Assembly (NCBI RefSeq): GCF_019397265.1
Contig: NZ_CP068985.1
Location: 5,188,501 to 5,252,500 of the forward strand
DNA: 64,000 nucleotides
Source: Nonomuraea coxensis DSM 45129
GTDB lineage: Bacteria; Actinomycetota; Actinomycetes; Streptosporangiales; Streptosporangiaceae
Direction: 5' to 3'
A program made the translations under genes and the position numbers. Of the stretch, positions 41,615 through 52,310 are shown piece by piece. Numbering within the stretch: the first letter of the stretch is position 1; every line of letters starts with the position of its first letter. The notes under the pieces are model-generated. The model was not told where the DNA came from, searched no databases, and saw only the letters and a program-made list of their open reading frames with translations.

Positions 41615-42373
41615 TCACGCGAGCAGCACCTCAGCGCCCGCGGCCGTCAGGCTGCGCAGCGTGGCCGGATCGGCCCCGGTGTTCGTGACGACCACGTCGA
41701 CGTCCTCGGGCCCGCACACGCGCAGCGCGCCCGTGCCGGGGAACTTGTGCCGGTCGACCAGCAGCAGCACCTGCCCGGCCGCGGCGATCATCGCCCGCTT
41801 GAGCGGCACCTCGGCGAGCGTGGTGTCCACGAGCTGCCCGTCGGGGCGCACGCCGCTGGCGCCCAGGAAGACCCGGTCGGCCACCACCTGCTTCAGCGCC
41901 GCCTCGGTGAGCACCCCGACGAGGGAGTGGTAGGAACGCCGGACCATGCCGCCGAGCAGCAGCAGCTCGACCTCGGGGTCGCAGCGGAGCGCGTCGAGCA
42001 CGGCGAGGCTGGAGGTGACGACCGTGACGCGCCGCCCGCGCAGCCGCCGGGCCAGGCACGCGGTGGTGGTGCCGATGTCGAGCAGCACCACGTCGCCGTC
42101 GCGGACCAGTTCGGCGGCGCGGGCCGCCACGGCCTCCTTGTCCTGCCCGTCGACCTCGGCCACCTCGGCGAAGGGATGGTCGGCGTCTGCGTCCACGCAG
42201 GCCAGGGCGCCGCCGCGGACGCGGCGCAGCGTGCCGTCGCGGTCGAGCACCTCGAGGTCCCTGCGGATGGTGGACGGGCTCACGCCGAGCTGGCTGGCGA
42301 GATCGCTGACGCTGGTGGCGCCTGAGAGCCGGACGCGGCGCATGATCTCGGCATGCCGGAGGCGCTGAAGCAC
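41615..42373 (-). CDS. DeoR family transcriptional regulator
   Basis: 252-residue repressor. The N-terminal helix-turn-helix (about 18-55) reads VSDLASQLGVSPSTIRRDLE, and the C-terminal sugar-phosphate sensor domain has VVLLDIGTTTACLARRL and the conserved DRHKF stretch. It probably responds to a phosphorylated sugar made by the kinase of the divergent operon and controls both directions through the shared 153-base gap. First gene of a two-gene operon with the GH4 gene. Confidence 0.9.
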   Translation of the reverse strand: MLQRLRHAEIMRRVRLSGATSVSDLASQLGVSPSTIRRDLEVLDRDGTLRRVRGGALACVDADADHPFAEVAEVDGQDKEAVAARAAELVRDGDVVLLDIGTTTACLARRLRGRRVTVVTSSLAVLDALRCDPEVELLLLGGMVRRSYHSLVGVLTEAALKQVVADRVFLGASGVRPDGQLVDTTLAEVPLKRAMIAAAGQVLLLVDRHKFPGTGALRVCGPEDVDVVVTNTGADPATLRSLTAAGAEVLLA

Positions 42374-42467
42374 GGCGTCACTGTATCAGTCATTTCCGCC
42401 CAACAGTAAGCACTCAGGAAGCAACCAGTACGCGATTCGTTCCGCCGTTCGCGCGAAGGGCTTGAAC

Positions 42468-42497
42468 TGTGCGCGCAAACGTGCAAGATTGCGCACA
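42468..42497. promoter_or_regulatory. Inverted repeat in the sugar-locus divergent promoter
   Basis: TGTGCGC (42468-42474) and GCGCACA (42491-42497) form an inverted repeat with a 16-base centre, likely the DeoR operator. It lies 30-59 bases upstream of the kinase GTG. Confidence 0.5.
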
Positions 42498-42526
42498 TCG
42501 CGGCGTGTCGAGGAGGCCTCATTCCC

Positions 42527-43783
42527 GTGACTGTCCAGGCGTACGACCCTCTCGCCGGCGAGCGCGCTCCCGGCAGCCCGCAGTTCGACGTGTTCCTGGC
42601 GGGCACGGTCTTCCTGGACATCATCTTCACCGGCCTGCCCGCCATGCCCGCCGCCGGCACCGAGATCTGGGCGGACGGCATGGGCTCGTGCCCCGGCGGC
42701 ATCGCCAACCTCGCCATCGCCACCAGCCGGCTCGGCCTGCGCACCTCCCTGGCCGCGGCCTTCGGCGACGACGACTACGGCGACTTCTGCTGGCGCACCC
42801 TGGAGCAGCAGGAGTCGGTCGACCTGTCGCGGTCGCGCCGCTTCGAGCACTGGCACTCGCCGGTCACCGTCTCCATGGCCGTCGACCGCGACCGCAGCAT
42901 GGTGACCCACGGCCACCCCTCCCCCATGCCGGCCTCCGAGATGATCGGCATGCCGCCCCGTTCCAAGGCCGTGATCGTCACCCTGGCCGCCGACGAGCCG
43001 CTCGGCACCCCCGGCAGCGCGTGCAACTGGGCCGAGCTGGCGCACCACGACGGCGCGCTGATCTTCGCCGACGTCGGCTGGGACCCGTCGGGGTCCTGGT
43101 CCTCCGGGGTGCTGGAGCAGCTGTCGATCTGCCACGCCTTCATGCCGAACGCCGTCGAGGCCATGGCCTACACCCGCACCGACACCCCGCGCGACGCGCT
43201 CTACGCCATCGCCGACCTCGTGCCGGTCGCCGTGGTGACCGACGGCGCCAACGGCGCGATGGCCATCGACTCCACCACCGGCGAGGAGGCGTTCGTGCCC
43301 GCGCCGCGGGTCAACGCGCTCGACCCCACGGGCGCCGGCGACGTGTTCGGCGCGGGCTTCGTGCTCGGCACGCTGTGCGGCTGGCCGCTCACCGACCGCG
43401 TCGCCTTCGCACAGGTGTGCGCGGCCCTCGCCGTGCAGCAGTTCGGCGGCTCGCTCGCCGCGCCCGGCTGGGGCGACATCGCCGATTGGTGGCACGAGGT
43501 GCGCGCCAGGGCCCGCCACGGCGGCGCCTACGGCAGCTCGCTCGCCCGCCGCTACGGCTTCCTGGACCGGCTGGTGCCCACCGACCCGGTCGGCGCGGTA
43601 CGCCGCGCCGCCGCCACCATCGCCCGCTACGCCGACGTCGGCGTCGTCCCCCAGCCCCAGCCGGGCGGCGAGGCCACCCCGGTGACGGAGGCCGGATCCA
43701 GGAAAGCGGATCCGCGGAACGAAGTCCCCGCGCACGACGACGGGGACCCCGGCACCCCCCGCGTGCCCGCGCAGAAGGAGTAA
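42527..43783 (+). CDS. PfkB family carbohydrate kinase
   Basis: 418-residue ribokinase-type sugar kinase. The first PfkB signature is CPGGIANLAIATSRLG (about residue 64), the second with the catalytic aspartate is DPTGAGDVFGAGFVLG (about 265). About 100 C-terminal residues beyond the kinase fold, including a charged tail, are unusual. It starts at GTG 42527 after GAGGAGG. First gene of an operon with an ABC importer; it likely phosphorylates the imported sugar so that the GH4 enzyme can act on it. Confidence 0.88.
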   Translation: MTVQAYDPLAGERAPGSPQFDVFLAGTVFLDIIFTGLPAMPAAGTEIWADGMGSCPGGIANLAIATSRLGLRTSLAAAFGDDDYGDFCWRTLEQQESVDLSRSRRFEHWHSPVTVSMAVDRDRSMVTHGHPSPMPASEMIGMPPRSKAVIVTLAADEPLGTPGSACNWAELAHHDGALIFADVGWDPSGSWSSGVLEQLSICHAFMPNAVEAMAYTRTDTPRDALYAIADLVPVAVVTDGANGAMAIDSTTGEEAFVPAPRVNALDPTGAGDVFGAGFVLGTLCGWPLTDRVAFAQVCAALAVQQFGGSLAAPGWGDIADWWHEVRARARHGGAYGSSLARRYGFLDRLVPTDPVGAVRRAAATIARYADVGVVPQPQPGGEATPVTEAGSRKADPRNEVPAHDDGDPGTPRVPAQKE

Positions 43784-43785
43784 CC

Positions 43786-45159
43786 ATGACGCCCTCGACG
43801 CGACGGTCGGGCCGCACCCCGGCGATCGCGCTGCTCGCCGCCGCCGCCCTCGCCCTGACCGCGTGCGCCCCCGGCTCCTCCGCGCCGCCCGCCCCGCCGA
43901 GCCAGGCCCCGTCCGCCGTGCGCACCGACGCCGCCGCCCTCGGCGACGTCACGCTCACCGTCTGGGACCAGGAGGTCCGCGGCGGGCAGGCGGCCCAGAT
44001 GAAGCAGCTCAACGACGCCTTCCAGGCCAAATATCCCAACATCAAGCTCAACCGGGTCTCCCGCTCCTTCGACGACCTCAACACCACGCTCCGCCTCGCC
44101 CTCAGCGGCAACGAGCCTCCTGACGTCGTCGAGGCCAACAACGGCCGCTCCTCCATGGGCGCGTTCGTCAAGGCCGGCCAGCTCCTCCCGCTCGACGCCT
44201 ACGCCGACGCCTACGGCTGGAAGCGGCGCTACCCGGAGTCCGTCCTGCGCTACTCCCGCTACAGCGCCGACGGCAAGCTCTTCGGCGAGGGCAACCTGTA
44301 CGGCCTCCCCCAGGTCGGCGAGGTCGTCGGCGTCTTCTACAACAAGGCCAAGCTCGGCAAGCTCGGGCTGCGGCCGCCCGCGACGTGGGCCGACTTCGAG
44401 ACCGCGCTCGGCACCGCCAAGACCGCCGGCGAGGTGCCCCTGCAGCTCGGCAACCTCGACAAGTGGCCCGCCATCCACGTCTTCGGCACCGTCCAGGGCC
44501 GCCACGTGCCCGCGGACCAGATCTCCGCGCTCGCCTTCGGCCGCAAGGGCGCGTCCTGGACCACGCCCGAGAACACCGCCGCCGCCGAGCAGCTCGTCGG
44601 CTGGGTCGACAAGGGCTACTTCGGCAAGGGCTTCAACGGCCAGGGCTACGACCCCGCCTGGCAGGCGTTCGGCAAGGGCGAGGGGGTCTTCCTCATCGCG
44701 GGCACCTGGCTGCTCGCCGACCTGGAGAAGGCGCTCGGCGACGACCTCGGCTTCATGCTGCCGCCGGGCGTCTCCGCCGGCGCGGCGCCGGTCGCGACCG
44801 GGGGCACCGGGCTGCCGTTCGCCATCACCGCCAAGAGCCCCCATCCGGACGCGGCGGCCGCGTACGTCGACTTCATCACCAGCGCGGACGCCATGAAGGT
44901 GCTCACCTCGACCGGCAACCTGCCGGTCGCCGAGACCGGGCAGCAGAGCGTGCAGGCGGGGCCGCAGCAGGACGTCTTCACCGCGTTCGGCACCGTCACC
45001 GGGAAGGACGGGCTGGTGCCGTACCTGGACTACGCCACCCCGACCTTCGCCGACACGCTCGGCGCGGCGCTGCAGGACCTGCTCGCGAAGAAGGTGACCC
45101 CGCAGGAGTTCCTGGCCACGCTGGAGAAGGACTACAAGACCTTCACCGAGAGCAACTGA
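43786..45159 (+). CDS. ABC transporter sugar-binding lipoprotein
   Basis: 457-residue extracytoplasmic solute-binding protein (family 1, carbohydrate type). The lipobox LTAC is near residue 26, followed by a Ser/Pro/Ala linker and a bilobed binding domain (LTVWDQEVRGGQA, LPQVGEVVGVFYNK). Anchored on the outer face of the membrane, it delivers the ligand to the two permeases encoded next. Start ATG 43786 is preceded by AAGGAG. The ATPase (usually shared MsiK) is not in this operon, as is normal for actinomycete sugar importers. Confidence 0.95.
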   Translation: MTPSTRRSGRTPAIALLAAAALALTACAPGSSAPPAPPSQAPSAVRTDAAALGDVTLTVWDQEVRGGQAAQMKQLNDAFQAKYPNIKLNRVSRSFDDLNTTLRLALSGNEPPDVVEANNGRSSMGAFVKAGQLLPLDAYADAYGWKRRYPESVLRYSRYSADGKLFGEGNLYGLPQVGEVVGVFYNKAKLGKLGLRPPATWADFETALGTAKTAGEVPLQLGNLDKWPAIHVFGTVQGRHVPADQISALAFGRKGASWTTPENTAAAEQLVGWVDKGYFGKGFNGQGYDPAWQAFGKGEGVFLIAGTWLLADLEKALGDDLGFMLPPGVSAGAAPVATGGTGLPFAITAKSPHPDAAAAYVDFITSADAMKVLTSTGNLPVAETGQQSVQAGPQQDVFTAFGTVTGKDGLVPYLDYATPTFADTLGAALQDLLAKKVTPQEFLATLEKDYKTFTESN

Positions 45160-46055
45160 TGGCGCGGGGGAGGGCGGCGGGGCGGCCTCCGGGCGAGCCG
45201 CGGCGCGTCGCCTACCTCTACCTGCTGCCGGCGCTCGTGGTCTACGCGGCGTTCCTGCTGTTCCCGATCGGGCGGGCGGTGCAGTTCTCCCTCTACGACT
45301 GGGACGGGCTGTCCGTGGGCAGGTGGGCGGGCCTGGACAACTACGCCGCCATCATCGCCGACGAGGGGCTGCGCGACGCCTTCGGGCACGCGCTGGTGCT
45401 CGTCGTGTTCTACGCGTTGATCCCGCTGGCCGTCGGCCTGGCGCTGGCGGCGGTGCTCAACCACGCCAAGGTGCGCGGGCTCGGCTTCTTCCGCACGGTG
45501 GTGTTCCTGCCGCAGGTGGTGGCAATGGTCGTGGTGGCGGTGGCCTGGCGGCGGGTGTACGCGCCCGACGGCACGCTCAACGCGCTGCTCGGCGCGCTCG
45601 GGCTGGAGTCGCTGACGCGCGGCTGGCTCGGCGACTACGCCTTCGCGCTGCCCGCGGTCGGGGTGGTGGGCACGTGGGTCGAGACGGGGCTGGTGACCGT
45701 GCTGCTGCTGGCCGGGATGAGCCGGGTGCCGCCCGACCTGTACGAGGCCGCCCGCCTGGACGGGGCCGGCGCGGTCCGGGAGTTCTTCGCCGTGACGCTG
45801 CCTTCGGTGCGCGGGGAGATCGCGGTCGCGCTGACGCTCACGGTCATCGCCGCGCTGCGCACGTTCGACCTGGTGTACGTGACGACGCGGGGCGGTCCTG
45901 GCACGTCCACGACGGTGCCGTCGTACGAGGTGTACCACCGGGCCTTCGGGCTCGGCCAGGTGGGCTCGGCGGCGGCCGTCGGGGTCACGCTGGCCCTGCT
46001 CATCTTCGTGATCTCGTTCGGGATCAACCGGTTCGCCGACAGGGGGCTCACGTGA
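45159..46055 (+). CDS. ABC sugar transporter permease (MalF-like)
   Basis: 298-residue permease with six membrane helices. The EAA loop that contacts the ATPase reads EAARLDGAGAVREFFAVTLPS near residue 205. Start ATG overlaps the preceding stop by one base (TGATG). Confidence 0.93.
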   Translation: MARGRAAGRPPGEPRRVAYLYLLPALVVYAAFLLFPIGRAVQFSLYDWDGLSVGRWAGLDNYAAIIADEGLRDAFGHALVLVVFYALIPLAVGLALAAVLNHAKVRGLGFFRTVVFLPQVVAMVVVAVAWRRVYAPDGTLNALLGALGLESLTRGWLGDYAFALPAVGVVGTWVETGLVTVLLLAGMSRVPPDLYEAARLDGAGAVREFFAVTLPSVRGEIAVALTLTVIAALRTFDLVYVTTRGGPGTSTTVPSYEVYHRAFGLGQVGSAAAVGVTLALLIFVISFGINRFADRGLT

Positions 46056-46852
46056 TCTCGCGCGGCGAGCGGGTGGCCAACTACGTCATCCTGTCGGTGT
46101 TCGCGGTGTTCGCGCTGCTCCCGATCGTGACGATCCTGGGGGCGGCGCTGGGCCCGTCCGACAGCGGCGGGACGGCGGGGCCGGCGAACTTCGCGGCGGC
46201 CTGGGAGGCAGGGCGGTTCGGCACGTACCTGCGGACCAGCCTCGCGGTGTCGGCGTTCGTCGTGGTGGTCAGCGTCGTGCTGTCGGTCATGAGCGGGTAC
46301 GCGTTCGGCACGATGCGCTTTCGCGGGCAGTCGGCGCTGTTCTACCTGTTCATGCTCGGGATCATGATGCCGAGCGAGGCCGTCGCGGTGCCGCTCTACT
46401 TCGACCTGCGCTCGCTGGGCCTGATCGACACGTTCTGGTCGGTGGCGCTGCCGCAGGTGGCGCTGTCGGTGGCGTTCGGGACGTTCTGGATGCGGGCCTA
46501 CTTCCGTGCCTCGAACCGGGCGATCGTGGAGGCGGCGCGCATCGACGGGGCCTCGACGTGGCGGATCCTGTGGCAGGTGCTGGTGCCGCCGGCGCGGCCG
46601 GCGGTGGTGACGCTGACGGTGCTGGTCTTCATGTGGACGTGGAACGAGTTCCTCATCCCGCTGATCATGGTGACCAGCGAGTCGCTGCGCACGGCGCCGC
46701 TCGGCCTGGCGTTCTTCCAGGGCCAGCACACCTCGGGCTTCACCCTGCTCGCGGCCGGGTCGGTGATCGTCGCCACCCCGGTCGTGATCTTCTACCTGTT
46801 CCTCCAGCGACACTTCGTCCGCGGGCTGCTCCAGGGGGCGGTCCGCGAGTAG
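46052..46852 (+). CDS. ABC sugar transporter permease (MalG-like)
   Basis: 266-residue permease with six membrane helices and the EAA loop EAARIDGASTWRILWQVLVP near residue 160. GTG 46052 overlaps the previous stop (GTGA). Pairs with the MalF-like permease; needs an ATPase encoded elsewhere, probably a multi-use MsiK-type protein. Confidence 0.93.
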   Translation: MISRGERVANYVILSVFAVFALLPIVTILGAALGPSDSGGTAGPANFAAAWEAGRFGTYLRTSLAVSAFVVVVSVVLSVMSGYAFGTMRFRGQSALFYLFMLGIMMPSEAVAVPLYFDLRSLGLIDTFWSVALPQVALSVAFGTFWMRAYFRASNRAIVEAARIDGASTWRILWQVLVPPARPAVVTLTVLVFMWTWNEFLIPLIMVTSESLRTAPLGLAFFQGQHTSGFTLLAAGSVIVATPVVIFYLFLQRHFVRGLLQGAVRE

Positions 46853-46868
46853 ATCCTCCGGAGGCGCC

Positions 46869-49496
46869 ATGCGATTGTTCCTGTCCGCCCTGCTGATGCT
46901 CGTCCCGGGAGCCACCGCCGTCCCGCCCGCCGAGGCGGCGGCCGGCCCGGCCGCGTCCGTGGACCTCGACGCGCTGTTCGTCGGCGCGCATCCTGACGAC
47001 GAGGCGTTCAGCCTGTCCACCCTCGGCCAGTGGAACGAGGACCACCGCGTCCGCGCGGGCGTGGTCACCGTCACGCGGGGCGAGGGCGGCGGCAACGCCG
47101 TCGGCCCCGAGGAGGGGCCCGCGCTGGGGCTGCTGCGCGAGGCCGAGGAACGCGCGGCCGTCGGCCGGGCCGACGTGCGCGAGGTGTTCAACCTCGACGA
47201 CGTCGACTTCTACTACACGGTGAGCGCCCCGCTCACCGACCAGGTGTGGGGCGGCGACACGCTGGAGAAGGTCGTGAGGGTCGTCCGGCAGACCCGGCCG
47301 GAGATCCTGCTGACGATGGACCCGGCCCCGACGCCCGGCAACCACGGCAACCACCAGGAGGCGGCCCGGCTGGCGATCGAGGCGTTCTACGCGGCGGCCG
47401 ACCCGAAGGCGTTCCCCGAGCAGATCACGCGGGAGGGGCTGAAGCCGTTCGCGCCGGCGCGGCTGCTGACCGGCGGCGGGCGCGGCACGTCCCAAGCAGG
47501 GCCGTCCTGCGGGGCGACCTTCCGCCCGGCGAACCCCGCGCAGAACGTCTACGGCGTGTGGAGCGGGCGCCCGTCGCGGGCGGGCCGGACGTGGGCGGCG
47601 ATCGAGCGGGACGCCCAGCGCGTCTACGCCTCCCAGGGCTGGGCCGTCTTCCCCGACGTGCCCGCCGACCCGGCGCAGCTCGGCTGCGACTTCTTCACCC
47701 AGGTGGACGCGCGGGTGCCGTTCCCCGAGCCGGGCACCCCGGCCGCGGCGGCGCCCACGGCGATCCTGGACGGCGTGCTGACCGCGCCCGCGGGGTCCGT
47801 GCCGCTCGGCACCCGGCTCTCGCTGCGGACCGGCGCGTTCGACGTGCGGCCGGGGACGCCGTTCACGGTCGAGGTCTCGGTGACGGCCCGCGACCCGCTG
47901 GGCCGCTCGTCGGCCGCGCTGCGCGTCCCCGAGGGCTGGACCGTCGCCGGCTCCGGCGACCTCGGCAGGATCACGGCCGGGCGGCCGGCGTCGGCGCGGT
48001 TCACCGTCACGCCGGCGACGGGGGCGGCGGGCCGGGCGCGGATCGGCGCGGTGCTGACCACCGAGCGGGGCCGCGGCTGGACCGACCGGCAGGTCGAGGC
48101 GAGCCCCGCCGTACGGGGGCAGCAGCAGCTCCTCCCCCAGGTCGCCCAGTTCGAGAAGTGGACCGCCGAGGTCGGCGTGCCGCAGCTGCGCGGCCTGGTC
48201 ACGCCGGTGCTGACGCTGCCGTCCGGCGGCTCGCGGCAGGTCGGCGTCGTGGTCACGAACGTCGGCGACGCGCCGCGCTCCGGCACCGTGCGCGTGGACG
48301 TGCCCGCGGGCTTCGCCGCCGACCGGGACGAGGCGGCCTACCCCGAGCTGGCGCCGGGCGCGTCGGCGACGGTGCCGTTCACCGTCACGAACACCGACGC
48401 CTCGATGAAGACGTCCAACGAGGGCGGCGACCACGCCTACACCGTCACCGTGGACGGCGTGGTCACCGGCCGGCCCGCGCTGGAGCTGGTGCCGGCGGCC
48501 ACGATCCCGCGGGCGGAGGCGGCGCCGGACGTGGACGGGGACGACTCCGGCTATCCGGGGCCCGCGCTCGACGTCTCCCGGCTGTGGGAGGGCACGGCGT
48601 GCTCGTCGGCGGCCGACTGCTCGGCCACGGCCAGGCTGGCCTGGCACGAGGACACGCTGTACGTGGCGGTCCGGGTCAAGGACGACGTGCTCGGCACGCG
48701 GCTGGCCGCCGCCGACTGCAAGCGGCACTGGCGTACCGACGCCGTCGAGATCGCGCTCGACCCGCGCGGCGCGTCGGAGAACACGTCCACGACGTTCAAG
48801 GCGGCGGTGCTGCCGGTGACCGCCGAGGGGCCGCCGTGCGCGCTGCGCGACGCCGACAACCGGCAGGGCCCGGCCACCGGGATGCGGATCGCGTCCACGG
48901 TCTCCCCCGGCGAGTACACGGTGGAGGCGGCGATCCCGCTGGAGCTGCTGCCCGGCTCCGTCGATCCGGAGCACCTCGGGCTCAACATCCTGGTGTACGA
49001 CTCCGACACCCAGGACAAGACCGGGCAGACCCGGATCGGCTGGTCGACGTGGGGCGGTGTGCAGGGCGACCCGTACCGGTGGGGCGTGGCCTCGCTGACC
49101 GGCTACCGGAGCGCGGAGCGGCCGGCGGCCGAACCGGTCATCCCGGACACGGCGCTGTCCAGCCTGGACTCGCCGCAGTCGCTGGAGCAGGCGGTCCGGG
49201 TGGACGTGCCGCCGGCCGGCGGCCCCGCGGCGGCCGACGCCGGGCAGGTGGTCACGGCGGTCCGGGCCGGGGAGGCGGTCACGGTGACGTTCCGTGCGGC
49301 GGGGCCGGGCAAGGCCCACCTGTTCGTCCGGGACGCCCAGGGCACGGCGGGCTCGGCGGTCACCGCCGTCCCGCGCCGGGGCACGACGACGGTGCAGATC
49401 CCGCTGACCCGGGCCCTCGCCGCCGGCCCGGCCGTGGTCGCCGGATGGGAGCCCTCCCGCGGCGGCGCCTCGGCCTCCCGGACCCGCGTACGCTGA
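46869..49496 (+). CDS. Large secreted PIG-L (GlcNAc) deacetylase with NEW3-like and CBM9-like domains
   Basis: 875-residue secreted protein. A signal peptide (about 1-24) precedes a PIG-L/LmbE domain (about 30-260) with the zinc motif VGAHPDDEAF and third ligand histidine in GNHGNHQEA. It is followed by NEW3-type beta domains (about 290-560, with GSRQVGVVVTNVG and GASATVPFTVTNTD) and a CBM9-like sugar-binding domain (about 560-740). PIG-L enzymes remove N-acetyl groups from GlcNAc-containing molecules. It follows the permeases by 16 bases, so it may trim the ligand outside before import. Confidence 0.82.
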   Translation: MRLFLSALLMLVPGATAVPPAEAAAGPAASVDLDALFVGAHPDDEAFSLSTLGQWNEDHRVRAGVVTVTRGEGGGNAVGPEEGPALGLLREAEERAAVGRADVREVFNLDDVDFYYTVSAPLTDQVWGGDTLEKVVRVVRQTRPEILLTMDPAPTPGNHGNHQEAARLAIEAFYAAADPKAFPEQITREGLKPFAPARLLTGGGRGTSQAGPSCGATFRPANPAQNVYGVWSGRPSRAGRTWAAIERDAQRVYASQGWAVFPDVPADPAQLGCDFFTQVDARVPFPEPGTPAAAAPTAILDGVLTAPAGSVPLGTRLSLRTGAFDVRPGTPFTVEVSVTARDPLGRSSAALRVPEGWTVAGSGDLGRITAGRPASARFTVTPATGAAGRARIGAVLTTERGRGWTDRQVEASPAVRGQQQLLPQVAQFEKWTAEVGVPQLRGLVTPVLTLPSGGSRQVGVVVTNVGDAPRSGTVRVDVPAGFAADRDEAAYPELAPGASATVPFTVTNTDASMKTSNEGGDHAYTVTVDGVVTGRPALELVPAATIPRAEAAPDVDGDDSGYPGPALDVSRLWEGTACSSAADCSATARLAWHEDTLYVAVRVKDDVLGTRLAAADCKRHWRTDAVEIALDPRGASENTSTTFKAAVLPVTAEGPPCALRDADNRQGPATGMRIASTVSPGEYTVEAAIPLELLPGSVDPEHLGLNILVYDSDTQDKTGQTRIGWSTWGGVQGDPYRWGVASLTGYRSAERPAAEPVIPDTALSSLDSPQSLEQAVRVDVPPAGGPAAADAGQVVTAVRAGEAVTVTFRAAGPGKAHLFVRDAQGTAGSAVTAVPRRGTTTVQIPLTRALAAGPAVVAGWEPSRGGASASRTRVR

Positions 49497-49519
49497 CCGC
49501 CGCCGTGCCGAGGGGCACG

Positions 49520-49559
49520 CGGGTGCCGGCCGCCCGCCAGTTGGTCCGGCCGGCACCCG
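49520..49559. terminator. Convergent terminator hairpin
   Basis: Stem CGGGTGCCGGCCG / CGGCCGGCACCCG (13 bp), extended by a GGGGCA/TGCCCC pair with a small bulge, between the deacetylase and kinase genes. Confidence 0.75.
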
Positions 49560-49577
49560 TGCCCCCGTCCGGCCCGG

Positions 49578-51206
<1,629 letters not shown>

Positions 51207-51380
51207 CCGGTTCTCGCCTCTCCTCTGCGACACGGCCAAGCCACACTGTGGCCGGATCCGCGGAGGCTGTCCGCATGTCTTGCATAAGGGGTATTGGAGG
51301 TAAGGCGGTCGTTCCCCTGAGGTGAGGAAAGGGTGGGTTCCGATGGCCTGAAGCACGCTTGTGGGGTTGGTGTTCCCGCG

Positions 51381-52217
51381 TCAGCTCGCGAGGGCCGCGG
51401 CCTCCTCGGCCTCCACCTTCTTGTTCCAGTCGCGCTTGACCGCGCGCCAGGCCTCGTCGTCCACGCCGCGGCGCCAGTAGCCGGAGATCGACAGCCGCTC
51501 CAGCGGGATCGCGCGCTCGACGCGCAGGTGGCGGCGCAGCTCCTTGACGAAGCCGGCCTCGCCGTGGACGAAGGCGTGCACGTCCGCGTCCGGGAACTCC
51601 AGCTCGCGGACCGCCTTGACCAGCCGCTCCCCCACCGGGCGGTCGCCGCGGTAGAGCCAGGTGACGTGCGCCTCGGCCGCCGTGCCGAGCTTCAGCTCGT
51701 CCTGCGGCCCCTCCACCTCGATGAGGACGTACGCGAGCGTCCCGTCAGGCAGGGCCTCCAGGGAGGCGGCGATGGCGGGCAGCGCGCTCTCGTCGCCCAC
51801 CATGAGGTGCCAGCCCGCGCCGGGGTCGGGCGCGTAGCCGCCGCCGGGGCCCAGCAGGAACACCTCGTCGCCGGGCGCGGCCCGCTCGGCCCAGGGGCCG
51901 GCCAGGCCCTCGTCCCCGTGGACCACGAAGTCGAGCGTCAGCTCCAGCGCGTCCGGGTCCCAGGCGCGCACGGTGTAGGTACGCAGGCGCGGCCACACCT
52001 CGCGCGGCATGGTCTCCCTGCACGCCTTCACGCTGAACGGGCGGGGATACTCGACGCCCTCGTACGGAAAGACGATCTTGACGTAGTGGTCGGTGAGACC
52101 GAAGGTCGCGAAGCCGGCCAGCCCGTCGCCCCCGACCACGACGCGGACCATGTGCGGCGAGAGCCTCTCGGTCCGCTGGACGATCCCCCGGTGGTGGTCC
52201 ACGGGCTTGTCCGCCAT
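51381..52217 (-). CDS. Siderophore-interacting protein (ferric-siderophore reductase)
   Basis: 278-residue cytoplasmic flavoprotein of the ViuB/SIP family. The FAD-binding part has DHYVKIVFP, RPFSVKAC and RTYTVRAWD (R-x-Y-T motif) and the C-terminal NAD(P)H domain has GDESALPAIAASLEAL. It reduces ferric siderophore complexes so that iron is released inside the cell. An IdeR/DmdR-like iron box lies 23-43 bases upstream of the start, predicting repression when iron is plentiful. Confidence 0.93.
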   Translation of the reverse strand: MADKPVDHHRGIVQRTERLSPHMVRVVVGGDGLAGFATFGLTDHYVKIVFPYEGVEYPRPFSVKACRETMPREVWPRLRTYTVRAWDPDALELTLDFVVHGDEGLAGPWAERAAPGDEVFLLGPGGGYAPDPGAGWHLMVGDESALPAIAASLEALPDGTLAYVLIEVEGPQDELKLGTAAEAHVTWLYRGDRPVGERLVKAVRELEFPDADVHAFVHGEAGFVKELRRHLRVERAIPLERLSISGYWRRGVDDEAWRAVKRDWNKKVEAEEAAALAS

Positions 52218-52239
52218 ATGTCTCTGCCCCCTGACGCAA

Positions 52240-52260
52240 GTAAGGTATACCTAACCTTAC
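52240..52260 (-). promoter_or_regulatory. IdeR/DmdR iron box
   Basis: On the minus strand GTAAGGTTAGGTATACCTTA closely matches the consensus TTAGGTTAGGCTAACCTAA and overlaps the expected promoter of the siderophore-interacting gene. Confidence 0.8.
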
Positions 52261-52310
52261 ACGCTACCGGACGAAGGCGGCCAGGACGGCTGCGAGACGG
52301 CTCAGGCGGC

